Below, in pieces: positions 55,402 to 64,000 of a DNA stretch of 64,000 nt. The notes under the pieces were generated by a model. The model had not been told where the DNA came from. It made no database searches and saw nothing but the letters and a program-made list of their open reading frames with translations. Source of the stretch: Heterodera schachtii (taxonomy: Eukaryota > Nematoda > Chromadorea > Rhabditida > Heteroderidae); the NCBI GenBank assembly GCA_023374025.1, contig SIJG01000023.1, positions 991,382 through 1,055,381 on the forward strand, written 5' to 3'. The position numbers were made by a program, and so were the translations under genes. The stretch's first letter is position 1. Every line of letters begins with the position of its first letter.

Positions 55402-55582
55402 ACGAACTCAGCGACAAAAAGCCAAACGACGGCAAAATCTTCAGCCTAATTTGGCAAATAAAGCCTGGGTGGCTCATCAATTTCTTCATAAAAACCAAAC
55501 TCTCGTGTTGAGTGCGGTTCCGCTGGGCGCGGTTTAACATCAACTAAAAAAACTGATCACTCGGGTAGTGTGAGGTTCCGCT

Positions 55583-58500
55583 GTGTGCGGTTTTCAACAT
55601 TTCATCATGGACGCAAAGCAAATGCAGGACTTTTTGGATGCTATGAAGGCACTTGCCTCATCCGTGCAGCAACAACAGCAAAACGTCCAAGCAAATTCGT
55701 CCAATTCTGCAACATTAGCCTCTTCTATCAATGCCCGACTGGACAAATTCAATTATGACCCCGAATCAGGGCATACTTTCGAGTCATGGCTTAAACGCTA
55801 CGGCCAAATTATTATCGAGGACGGAAAAGATCTACCAGACAAATCCAAAGTTCAATTATTGATTGGAAAGCTTGGCGAGCAGGAGTACAAACACTACACC
55901 GACAGTGTCGCTCCGAAAACGCCCGCAGATTTTGACTGGTCTACTACGACAGCAAAACTCAAACAAATCTTCGGCGAAACTCGTTCATTATTTCTCCGCA
56001 GATTTGACTGTTTTCAAATCAGGCAAAGCGCACATCAGGACATCAGCGCACTAATTGCACAAATCAATTCGTCTTGTGAAAATGCCGATTTGGCATTGAC
56101 AAAGGATGAACTTAAATGCATGATCCTAATCATCGCACTTCGCGACGAGTTTTCGGATTTGCGTCAAAAATGTCTCCAGCGCATGGAAGATGCACGATCC
56201 AACAACAAAACCGTCACATTGCACGAATTGGGAGAAGAGTGCAAAAAGTACCAAATTCTTAAAGAAAGCGCCCTTTCACTGAACTCCAATCAATTCAACA
56301 CAAACGCAATTCGTGCAAAGCCACAGCAACTAAAGGAAAAACAAACATCAAAGTTTCAGCAAAAATTTCAGCCAAAGCCAAAATTATCGGCTCCGATCAC
56401 TTATGGAAACAAATCGGAACTGCCGACACGCCCATGCCCATCATGCGGCGGGAAAAATCATTGGCGAACGGACTGTTGGTTCAAAGATGCCCACTGCAAC
56501 AACTGTGGGCGTACTGGTCATATTTCAAAGGCATGTAAAAGCCGGCCAACAAAACGAAGTAACTTCGTGGCCGCCAATTCCAACAACAATGCACAAATTC
56601 AAACGGTCCGCATTCACACACAATGCTTGGCCGTCAATGGTGTCAGCAACAAATGGTGGATAATTACTGTTGAAATCAACGGCATCAAACACCAATTCAA
56701 TGTGGACAGTGGAGCCCAAATCACGCTCATTTCGGCACTCACATGGGAAAAATTGGGCAAACCACAACTCAGCACTACTTCCGTCCGCGTTAAAAATTGC
56801 AATGAGAAATCATTTTCGCTTCAAGGCGCTTTCAAATGCCAGGTCTCATACCTTGGCCGACCACCGATGGAATTGACGGTTTATGTCAGCAGCCAAATCC
56901 AACATGATTTGCTGGGAATTCCCTGGATTGAAGCGCTCGAAATCATTCCAAAGGAAATTATGTTCCCAAACGAACTGACACCCATCAACACAATTCCAGC
57001 CGAGAAAATAACGGCAAAAATTTTGGATGCTGTATCACTGATCACGGCACTCAAATCACAATTTTCAAATGTTTTTGATCCAGAATTGGGACACTGCACC
57101 AAATTCAAGGCGCACCTTATTCTCAAAAAGGACGCAAGGCCAATTTTCTGCAAAGCCAGGCCGATCCCTCATGGAGCTTTGGACGCAGTTAATGAAGAAA
57201 TAAATCGCCTGCTCGAAATTGGTGCCATCAAACCAATCGAATTCAGCCATTGGGCGGCGCCAATTCTGGCCGTAAAGAAAAAGAACGGAAAAACTCGTGT
57301 TTGTATTGATTTTTCAACGGGATTAAATGACGCTCTCGAACTGCACCGTCACCCGCTGCCACGTCCGGAGGACATCTTTAACGCGATCGCCGGATCAAAA
57401 TTCTTTTCGCGGCTCGATCTACGTGATGCCTACCTCCAACTCGAATTGTCGGAAGAGTCCAAAAATCTCTGTGTGATCAACACGCACCAAGGACTTTTCC
57501 AGTGTCAACGTTTGCCATTCGGTGTAAAATCAGCACCTTCAATTTTTCAATGTCTTATGGACAAAATAATTGCGCCAATTCCTGGTGCCTTTGTCTACTT
57601 GGACGACGTAATAATTGGCAACCAAACATTGGAAGAGCACATCAAAACTATTTTTAAAGTTTTCAACAAAATTCGAGAGTACGGACTCCGCATTCAATTA
57701 GAAAAATGCAGTTTTATGGAATCACAGACACTTTTCCTCGGCCATACAATTTCCGAAAAGGGAATTCAACCGGATCCATCAAGGTCCGAGGCCATTAAAC
57801 AGATGCCGGCACCACACGACAAGTCGACACTCCGATCATTTCTTGGAGCACTGACATATTACGGCAAATTCATCAAAGAAATGCGAGAGCTACGAAGCCC
57901 GCTGGATGAACTGCTGAAAAAGGAAGTAAAATGGGAATGGAGTCAACCACAACAAGAGGCATTTGAAAAAGCAAAAGGGATTATGCTGTCCGACCTCCTT
58001 TTGACCCATTACAACCCAAATTTGCCGATAATTGTTGCAGCCGACGCATCAAAGGACGGAATCGGCGCAACGATTAGCCACATATTGGCAGACAAATCAG
58101 AGCGTGTCGTTGAACACGCATCGTGCATATTCACAGCGGCACAAAAGAACTATAGCCAAATTGAAAAGGAAGCACTTGGTTTGGTGTTTGCAGTTCAGAA
58201 ATTTCACCGAATGCTGTATGGTCGAAAATTCACACTGCTTACCGATCACAAACCCCTTCTGGCTATTTTTGGATCAAAGAAAGGAATTCCAATTTATTCT
58301 GCCAGCCGACTTCAACGGTGGGCACTGATCCTTTCAAATTATGAGTTCGACATTCGCTATGTGAACACAACCGCATTTGGAAATGTTGACGTTTTGTCCA
58401 GACTCATCGCCAATTACCCACGGCCAAATGAGGACATTCTAATCGCCAACATTTGCAACAAAACCGAATGTTTTGTCAATTTGGTTTTCAAGGCAAAAAC

Positions 58501-58963
58501 TGATCAATTGCCAATCACTGCATCTGAAGTAGCCGAAAACACATCAAAGGACCAAATTTTGCAACAAATTCGACAATTCAACACGAATGGCTGGCCGCAA
58601 AAATGTGAAAATAATGATTTGGCACCATTCTTTCCAAAACGTGATCAGATCACGGAAATTGATGGATGCCTCATTTATGGCGACAGAATTGTAATTCCTA
58701 CGGCACTTCGCGAGCGCATCCTCAAATCGCTTCATTTCGCCCATCCAGGAATTGTCAGAATGAAGGCCATCGCCAAAAATCACGTTTACTGGCCGAAAAT
58801 CGACAGTGACATCGAAAAGGCTGTTCGACAATGTGGTGATTGTCAAAGTGCAGCTAAAAACCAACAAAAGTGCCAATTCAGCCATGGAAAGCGGCTACAG
58901 AAGTCTTCGAACGCGTCCACATTGATTTTGCTGGGCCATGCGAAGACGGAAACACTTATTTAA
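55583..58963 (+). CDS. Ty3/gypsy Gag-Pol polyprotein up to the integrase zinc finger (1126 aa)
   Basis: Starts at ATG 55583 or, more likely, ATG 55607 (MDAKQMQDFLDAMK). Gag occupies roughly the first 270 residues, then two CCHC knuckles (CPSCGGKNHWRTDC, CNNCGRTGHISKAC) near 281-320. Protease VDSGAQ lies near 374. Reverse transcriptase has SRLDLRDAYLQLEL, LPFGVKSAPSIFQ and YLDDVIIG near 671. RNase H has ADASKDGIGATI and LTDHKPL near 820-890. The integrase HHCC finger (H-x3-H ... CGDCQ) is at 1050-1090. The frame then runs into 30 unrelated residues and a stop, while the integrase core continues in the -1 frame. Confidence 0.93.
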   Translation: MCGFQHFIMDAKQMQDFLDAMKALASSVQQQQQNVQANSSNSATLASSINARLDKFNYDPESGHTFESWLKRYGQIIIEDGKDLPDKSKVQLLIGKLGEQEYKHYTDSVAPKTPADFDWSTTTAKLKQIFGETRSLFLRRFDCFQIRQSAHQDISALIAQINSSCENADLALTKDELKCMILIIALRDEFSDLRQKCLQRMEDARSNNKTVTLHELGEECKKYQILKESALSLNSNQFNTNAIRAKPQQLKEKQTSKFQQKFQPKPKLSAPITYGNKSELPTRPCPSCGGKNHWRTDCWFKDAHCNNCGRTGHISKACKSRPTKRSNFVAANSNNNAQIQTVRIHTQCLAVNGVSNKWWIITVEINGIKHQFNVDSGAQITLISALTWEKLGKPQLSTTSVRVKNCNEKSFSLQGAFKCQVSYLGRPPMELTVYVSSQIQHDLLGIPWIEALEIIPKEIMFPNELTPINTIPAEKITAKILDAVSLITALKSQFSNVFDPELGHCTKFKAHLILKKDARPIFCKARPIPHGALDAVNEEINRLLEIGAIKPIEFSHWAAPILAVKKKNGKTRVCIDFSTGLNDALELHRHPLPRPEDIFNAIAGSKFFSRLDLRDAYLQLELSEESKNLCVINTHQGLFQCQRLPFGVKSAPSIFQCLMDKIIAPIPGAFVYLDDVIIGNQTLEEHIKTIFKVFNKIREYGLRIQLEKCSFMESQTLFLGHTISEKGIQPDPSRSEAIKQMPAPHDKSTLRSFLGALTYYGKFIKEMRELRSPLDELLKKEVKWEWSQPQQEAFEKAKGIMLSDLLLTHYNPNLPIIVAADASKDGIGATISHILADKSERVVEHASCIFTAAQKNYSQIEKEALGLVFAVQKFHRMLYGRKFTLLTDHKPLLAIFGSKKGIPIYSASRLQRWALILSNYEFDIRYVNTTAFGNVDVLSRLIANYPRPNEDILIANICNKTECFVNLVFKAKTDQLPITASEVAENTSKDQILQQIRQFNTNGWPQKCENNDLAPFFPKRDQITEIDGCLIYGDRIVIPTALRERILKSLHFAHPGIVRMKAIAKNHVYWPKIDSDIEKAVRQCGDCQSAAKNQQKCQFSHGKRLQKSSNASTLILLGHAKTETLI

Positions 58964-59853
58964 TTTTCGTGGACGCCTATTCAAAATGGCCGGAAGTTTG
59001 GAAAATGAATCGTACGACTAGTCAAATTACAATTTCGGTGCTCAAATCAATTGTCAACAGATTAGGCATTCCGAAAGAAATCGTATCCGACAATGGCACG
59101 CAATTCCGATCGGCCGAATTTAAGGAATTTTGTGAGGAATTCGGAATTCGCCACACCTTTACTCCTCCGTATCATCCAATGTCAAACGGAGCGGCGGAGA
59201 GATTTGTCGACATCTTCAAAAGGGCTATGAAAAAGTCCCGAAAAGAAGGAAAGGATTGGGCAGAAAAAGCACTTTTGGCATATCGGACGATGCCAAGTGC
59301 AGCAATTGATGGACATTCGCCCGACGAATTGTTCCTTGGACGGCGACTCCGAACGAAACTCACACTCATTCATCCACCAAATCAAAAACCGAAACCAATT
59401 GATTTGGAAAATTTTCAAAATTCAAAGAAAATTTACACTCGAAAAATGGAACACCAATTCAATTCCAAACACGGAACAAAAACGACGAATTTCCAAGCGG
59501 AAGAACCCATCTATTTTTGGAATTTTAAGGACAACAAAAGTGTTTGGCTGCCAGGAAAAGTGATCGAAAGAGTCGAAAATTCTCCGACCTATCGAATTTT
59601 TGCACCATCACTTGGCCGAGCAGTACACCGACACGCCAACCAACTCCGTCGTCGTTTTCCCGTCGAATTGAATTTTGAAAATGATCAGACCATAAATCCC
59701 ACAAATCCGGGTCAATCGCCATTAAGGCACGCCAATGCCAAGCCTCAACAAGACGCGCAAAAGGAAATCCGTCGATCATCGAGAACCAAACGCGCACCGC
59801 AAATTTTGGACATGGACCCATCTAAAGCCAAATACGGCTTAGTTAGGGCTTGA
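58870..59853 (+). CDS. Ty3/gypsy integrase catalytic core and C-terminus
   Basis: This continues the integrase in the -1 frame relative to the upstream ORF, overlapping it by about 94 bp. It opens with PIQPWKAATEVFERVHIDFA, the first catalytic Asp. SDNGTQFRSAEF (second Asp) and SNGAAERFVDIFKRAMKK (catalytic Glu) follow. The C-terminus is basic. There is no ATG at its beginning (the frame opens at GTG), so translation would need ribosomal frameshifting, or the copy has a single-base defect. A5 and A4 runs at 58856-58860 and 58865-58868 are candidate sites. Confidence 0.85.
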   Translation: MPIQPWKAATEVFERVHIDFAGPCEDGNTYLIFVDAYSKWPEVWKMNRTTSQITISVLKSIVNRLGIPKEIVSDNGTQFRSAEFKEFCEEFGIRHTFTPPYHPMSNGAAERFVDIFKRAMKKSRKEGKDWAEKALLAYRTMPSAAIDGHSPDELFLGRRLRTKLTLIHPPNQKPKPIDLENFQNSKKIYTRKMEHQFNSKHGTKTTNFQAEEPIYFWNFKDNKSVWLPGKVIERVENSPTYRIFAPSLGRAVHRHANQLRRRFPVELNFENDQTINPTNPGQSPLRHANAKPQQDAQKEIRRSSRTKRAPQILDMDPSKAKYGLVRA

Positions 59854-59882
59854 CATTTCGACTCCAAGAAGGAAGTCAGCTT

Positions 59883-59893
59883 AAGAAGGGAGG
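59883..59893 (+). promoter_or_regulatory. Polypurine tract of the Ty3/gypsy element
   Basis: AAGAAGGGAGG directly before the 3' LTR (TGTTAGG), the expected plus-strand primer position. Confidence 0.8.
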
Positions 59894-60187
59894 TGTTAGG
59901 TGTGACCAAAGAACACCGTGTTTGTTCTCTCACTTAGCAGTGCATATCTTTTATTCTCTATTTCTCTCACTTTATGCACTCTCTTCTTATTGTTAATCAA
60001 TTCCTTCTCTGCCCCATTTTTGATTGTTATTTAATCCATGTCCTTTCCCTTCTCTCGGCTTTCGTCTTGTCATTTTCACTATTATTGTGCATTTCTCCTC
60101 CGACCATTTTCTGCTGTTTTCTCCAATAAAATATTTGCAAATTCACCGTCCACAATTTAAATTTTTATTTGTTGTAAATACACAACA
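59894..60187 (+). repeat. 3' LTR of the Ty3/gypsy element
   Basis: 294 bp, identical by eye to the 5' LTR; followed by the CATTT target duplication. Confidence 0.97.
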
Positions 60188-60192
60188 CATTT

Positions 60193-61600
60193 AATCTCTT
60201 AAAAACCAATAACTGTAAATGCAATGAGTTGGTCGAATTGCTATGACCAGCAACTCCGAAAACTGGGAAACTTTTTCACAATTATTTCACTATAAAATAT
60301 CCAAACTATTGTATGTACGGAATTAGTTGAAATGAACGCCAGATTCTTAATCAGCGATTCTGAAAACCCCCGGACGCTATTTTACATGAATTAAGACAAC
60401 AAAAAAAATTTTATGTCTGGTAAAGTGCATTAGTACCCTTTTTTGGATAGTTACTTTAATTATCCACGAGACTAGCATCTCTTTTTTTGGCCAGTGATAT
60501 TAATTCTTAGAAGTTAAAAATAAGAGATTGAGGCCTGAAACATAAAAACATTATTTAGTTTTGCAGTCTCCATTTCCAGTTTTCCGAAAAATGTTTTTCA
60601 TTTTTTTTCAAGAAAATGTCCGTCCGCAAAGGGTCGGGGTCGGTTCGCCGCAGCCACGGGTTTTTCGCAGCGGAGTTTTTTCGCCGCGACCGGAACACCG
60701 CCCGTAGAAAAATGTAATATCATCGCTAAAATTTTTTGAAATATGTTAACAACCCACTAAATTGTAGTGCGATTGCTGAAATTGTTTGGGGTCTTCTCCC
60801 CGTTTTCACATTTATTTCAGAAATCCGTAAATTATCCTAATGACGAGAGACCCAAAAAAAAAGGCATCAAAAATCGCGAAAAAGGCATTATAATAGGCAC
60901 CAAAAAATTGAAAAAAAGGCATGAAAAGGCACGAAAATCCCGAAAAAGGCATGAAAAAAGGCATTAAAAAAAAATTTTTCTAAGGTTTTTTAAGGTGCCA
61001 CGTAAAACTTAACCAAAAACAATTTTGGTCATTTAAATGATTATTAAACATTTAATAATTTTTTTCGAATAAGGAAAATTTTTAAACCTAAAATTTATTA
61101 TCAAAAAAAAAAGAATTTTGGCGATCAATTTTTGAGAAAATTTTTCAATTCTTCGGGGTATATTTTCTGAAATTTTTTCAATTCTTAGGGATGTTTTTTC
61201 TGAAAATTTTTCAAGTCATTTCTTAGGGGTGTATTTTCCCGATTTTATTCCATTTTTAATGGAATTTTCCGGAAAAAAGACCAAAAAAGACACCAAAATC
61301 TGAAAAAAAACGCCAAAAAAGGCACCAAAACGGCAAAATGCCAAAAAAGGCATTTAAGGCACGAAAATCCCGAAAAAGGCAAAAAAAAAGGCATAATAAA
61401 AGTCAACGTAGAAGCCTCAAACCAAGTGGAAAATGCGTTTTTTATGCTTAATATATCTAAACTAGTGCGCAGAAAAAAAAGGCATTTGCCTCAAAATGCG
61501 GTCTCTACTAATGACATAATAACACAAATCCAAGGTGATCTTTCCAACAAAAAAAGGAAAAATTTTTATGAGCACGTCAATAATTCCATAATTCAATTTG
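60193..61600. other. Repeat-rich intergenic DNA
   Basis: 60330-60440 carries a fragment of the same repeat as the arms at 31363-31822 (aatcagcgattctgaaaaccccc ... gcattagtaccc). 60850-60975 and 61280-61400 consist of irregular 'aaaaaaggcatgaaaaggca' units. No gene seen. Confidence 0.45.
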
Positions 61601-62020
61601 GTTGATCGTTTCTCCGCAAATCATTCATTCATTCACTTATGCTGCTGATCACTTGGGCCAGGATTTGCGTCGAAAAGCCTAAAAATTGAAAAACAATCAA
61701 TTTCGATTTTTGAAAAAGCATAACTTACCCATCCCCGATTTGTTCATCATGATGCACATGAATGTTAATTTTGTTCCATTGACCAAAAAATTTCCAGTCA
61801 AGCACATCATTTTCCCATTTTCAGTGTCAATTGTTCCTCAGAAATTGACGGGTGATGAAGCAGTGGTGAATGGCTACAACGAGGCAAAAATTGATTAAAA
61901 TAAATACTGTACGTAAAATGCCGAATAAAACAGAAATTAGTAAGTACCGCTTTGAATGCTGCAATCCTCAATGCAAAAGTCCCACTTTCTGTGTTCAACC
62001 AGTATTTGAACACTTTTGAA
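61600..62020 (-). pseudogene. F-box-like family copy C, heavily decayed
   Basis: On the minus strand, fragments of the family remain in order: the end of the middle domain (62010-61950: FKYWLNTESGTFALRIAAFK), a scrap of the C-terminal module (EEQLTLKMGK near 61830), QWNKINIHVHHDEQIGDG with a donor GTAAG at about 61728, and a tail exon LFDANPGPSDQQHK near 61680-61640. The F-box and most of the middle domain are absent. Confidence 0.6.
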
Positions 62021-62981
62021 AATTGTGACTTTAGGTTGGAGACATATTTATCAATTAAAAATGTAAATATTCACACAATTGTAATTAAAATACCTTAATT
62101 TGGCGCTTTCAATTTCTTCAGTGGCCTTTCCACCGATTTTCGCAGCTTTCCTCCGGCGAACAGTCCATCAAACTGCGAAGCGCAACGAAAACGAACTACA
62201 AAACGTGAGGAGACAAATTAACGTAAACAACAGTTTACATTTTTCAAAAAAAAATACGAAAAATGGCACATTTTAGGGGTGCACTACGTTCCCCCAATCA
62301 AGTAAAAAAAATTTTTTTAATTATCGCGAAGGGGGGGGGATAATTTTTAATGTAAATGTGAATGTGTTAACCTCTCTCATCATAGGTGTGGGGATAATTT
62401 TTTATGTAAAAATTAATGTGTGTTCACTAGGGTTCGAGCCCCGCCCCCGTCCCCGGGGACGGGACAGGTTTTTGGGGCTCACCCCCGTCCCCGTCCCCGT
62501 GATTCAGACCTGAAAAATACACCCCTGAGAATGACATATTTGTGGATAAAAGGCAAAAAATTTATAAATTTTAATTTTTTATCCATTTGACAAATTTTAT
62601 GAAATAAAGTGAATTTTATTTTCATTTTAAATATATTTGTGGATTACTGGTTAGTGGTTCAACATTAACAGTCCTTTTTGTTATGAGTTCGACACCGGCT
62701 GACGTTTTCTTTTGATTTTATTTTTTTTTTCAATTAATACAGGGTTTTTCTTTATGTTCTTATTTCTAAGAAATGTTCTAATTTGTGGTAATGCATTATT
62801 TTTGGAAAAATGTGCCACAAAAAATGTTAAAAATCTGATTTAGTGATCCCGAATGCACTGAATTTTACGATTTGCTTATTTCCTCCCCAAAAGAACGAAT
62901 AAATTGTAAAAATATTTGAAGCAATTTTGCAACCCTGGATTAATAGACAAAAATATCCATAAAAATTGACTATTTTTGGCA
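62021..62981. other. Intergenic DNA, no gene seen
   Basis: Includes a GC-rich patch at 62430-62510 (cccgtccccggggacgggac and 'gtccccgt' repeats) and otherwise AT-rich sequence. Confidence 0.4.
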
Positions 62982-63968
62982 TACCGTATATGCTCTAATT
63001 ATCCCCCTGTCTCCATTAATCCCACTGTCTCCATTAATCCCCCCCTTTCTGAGGAGGTTGAACAATAATCCCCCCGTCTCCTTTTATCCCCCCGGGGGGA
63101 TAAATGGAATTTTATTCTTTCGAAAAATTTAATAAAAATTTATTAATTCAAAATCGAAACTCATTTAAATGTTTAATAAACATGAAAAAATAATACAAAA
63201 AATCACAGACCCCCTCCCTCCCCCTCACAATCAGAATGATGCCTCAGAATCGGACGACACCCAACTCGTACTAGGCCAACTCGTACTGCCCCAACTCGTA
63301 TTGTTGTTCGACAAAAAAATCGTCATAACTTTTGCAAAGGTCGACCAAATTAAACATTCTTGGTATCATTCGATAGCCCTTAGAATTCTCTACCTACCTG
63401 CACTTCAGTTCGAGTTGGGGCAGTACGAGTTGGGTTTTACCCTCAGAATCACCATATATGCAGGGATTCTGATGCCTTAACAAAGTCCTAACCAAAATCT
63501 AATTTCACATTCTTAATTAGCGCCCTAATATACCCCTAAAGACATATAAAATTTCGGGTTTTCCTGTTTTTTAATTTATGAAAACTCTAACATTGTCCAA
63601 CCCTGAAGCGATGATGAATTTCCAAAAATTAGCGTAAATTTCACGGGCTCAAAAATGAAAAAATTTAAAAACAAATTCCAAATTTTCTGAAGGGTTTTCT
63701 CAAAATTTTGTAAATATTTGACATTTTTCAAATTTTTGATGTAAAATTCATAAATTCATTAACAAAACTGCAATAAAAATATTTTTTTTTGACGCGATTA
63801 CATTTTTTGACGAAATGTTCAAAAAAATTTAAAAAATTTACCACTAAATAAATCTGTCGAAAAATAATCCCCCCGTCTCCATTTATCCCCCCGTATCTAA
63901 TAATCCCCCCCTTTCTGGGGAGGTTGAACAATAATCCCCCCGGGGGGATAATTAGAGCATTTACGGTA
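62982..63968. mobile_element. 987-bp TIR element with TA ends
   Basis: Ends are TACCGTATATGCTCTAATTA at the left and TACCGTAAATGCTCTAATTA read in from the right, followed at both ends by 'atccccc..gtctcc' subterminal repeats and a shared 'gaggttgaacaataatcccccc' block. TA at both termini fits a Tc1/mariner-type TA target. The centre contains a second, nested inverted repeat around 'cccaactcgtact' (63260-63302 and 63405-63437). No transposase; the 103-aa ORF through the nested repeat is not a gene. Confidence 0.85.
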
Positions 63969-64000
63969 TTTGTAATCCCTAAATTTGGTCATTTTTTAGA

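Larger units (their letters stand above)
55087..60187 (+). mobile_element. Ty3/gypsy LTR retrotransposon, young copy
   Basis: Two 294-bp LTRs (55087-55380 and 59894-60187), TGTTAGG...ACACAACA, appear identical. The 5-bp target duplication CATTT is exact (55082-55086, 60188-60192). Coding order is gag, protease, reverse transcriptase, RNase H, integrase, which defines Ty3/gypsy. No env ORF and no chromodomain were seen. The integrase is split by one frame change near 58860. Confidence 0.97.

Noticed and set aside
63169..63480. 103-aa ORF considered as a transposase fragment
   Set aside because: It lies across the nested inverted repeat of the 987-bp element and shows no DDE/D motif or helix-turn-helix.
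1..64000. CRISPR arrays, bacterial operons, tRNA and rRNA genes
   Set aside because: No regularly spaced repeats, cloverleaf-like sequences or rRNA-like stretches were seen; the gene structures are eukaryotic.

Overview
This is animal nuclear DNA, most likely from a plant-parasitic cyst nematode (Heterodera/Globodera type). The genes have many small introns with poly-T stretches in front of TTTTCAG or TTTTTAG acceptors. Intergenic DNA is AT-rich and crowded with short inverted-repeat transposons. Three copies belong to a multicopy F-box-like family that I associate with cyst nematodes. The species call is an inference from family and style, not from a marker gene.

Layout. 1-10300 is gene-poor: AT-rich DNA, several MITEs, a displaced fragment of the mto1 gene and a few weak exon candidates. 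10316-22560 holds three minus-strand genes: mto1 (mitochondrial tRNA-uridine modification), plod (collagen lysyl hydroxylase/glycosyltransferase) and mrps-23 (mitochondrial ribosome). 22861-26247 holds two MITEs around a frameshifted F-box-like gene that carries a third MITE in its last intron. 26587-31074 is a complete 13-exon TAPT1 gene (plus). 32073-43371 is a mitochondrial acyl carrier protein gene (minus) whose second intron contains a complete 10.1-kb BEL/Pao LTR retrotransposon. 43880-47286 is the DNA primase small subunit, followed about 210 bp later by a short Nup205-like gene (47500-50635), then a small mitochondrial-type membrane protein (50796-52740) with a nested pair of MITEs in its intron. 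53446-54875 and 61600-62020 are decayed F-box-like copies. 55087-60187 is a young Ty3/gypsy retrotransposon with identical LTRs. 60188-64000 is repeats, ending in a 987-bp TIR element.

Exon models were assembled by hand from GT-AG borders, phase and protein similarity. The models for mto1 (703 aa), plod (754 aa), TAPT1 (544 aa), primase (433 aa), mrps-23 (100 aa) and the 157-aa protein close in frame across all exons, although one acceptor in mto1 and one in plod is not AG. No tRNA, rRNA or CRISPR array was seen.

The observations I rate highest are: an extra ORF just after the gag-pol-env stop of the BEL/Pao element; that element sitting inside the mtACP gene, which also has a frameshift in its last helix; a near-identical presequence exon shared by mtACP and an unrelated neighbour; and an inverted pair of mto1 exon fragments about 13 kb from the parent gene.
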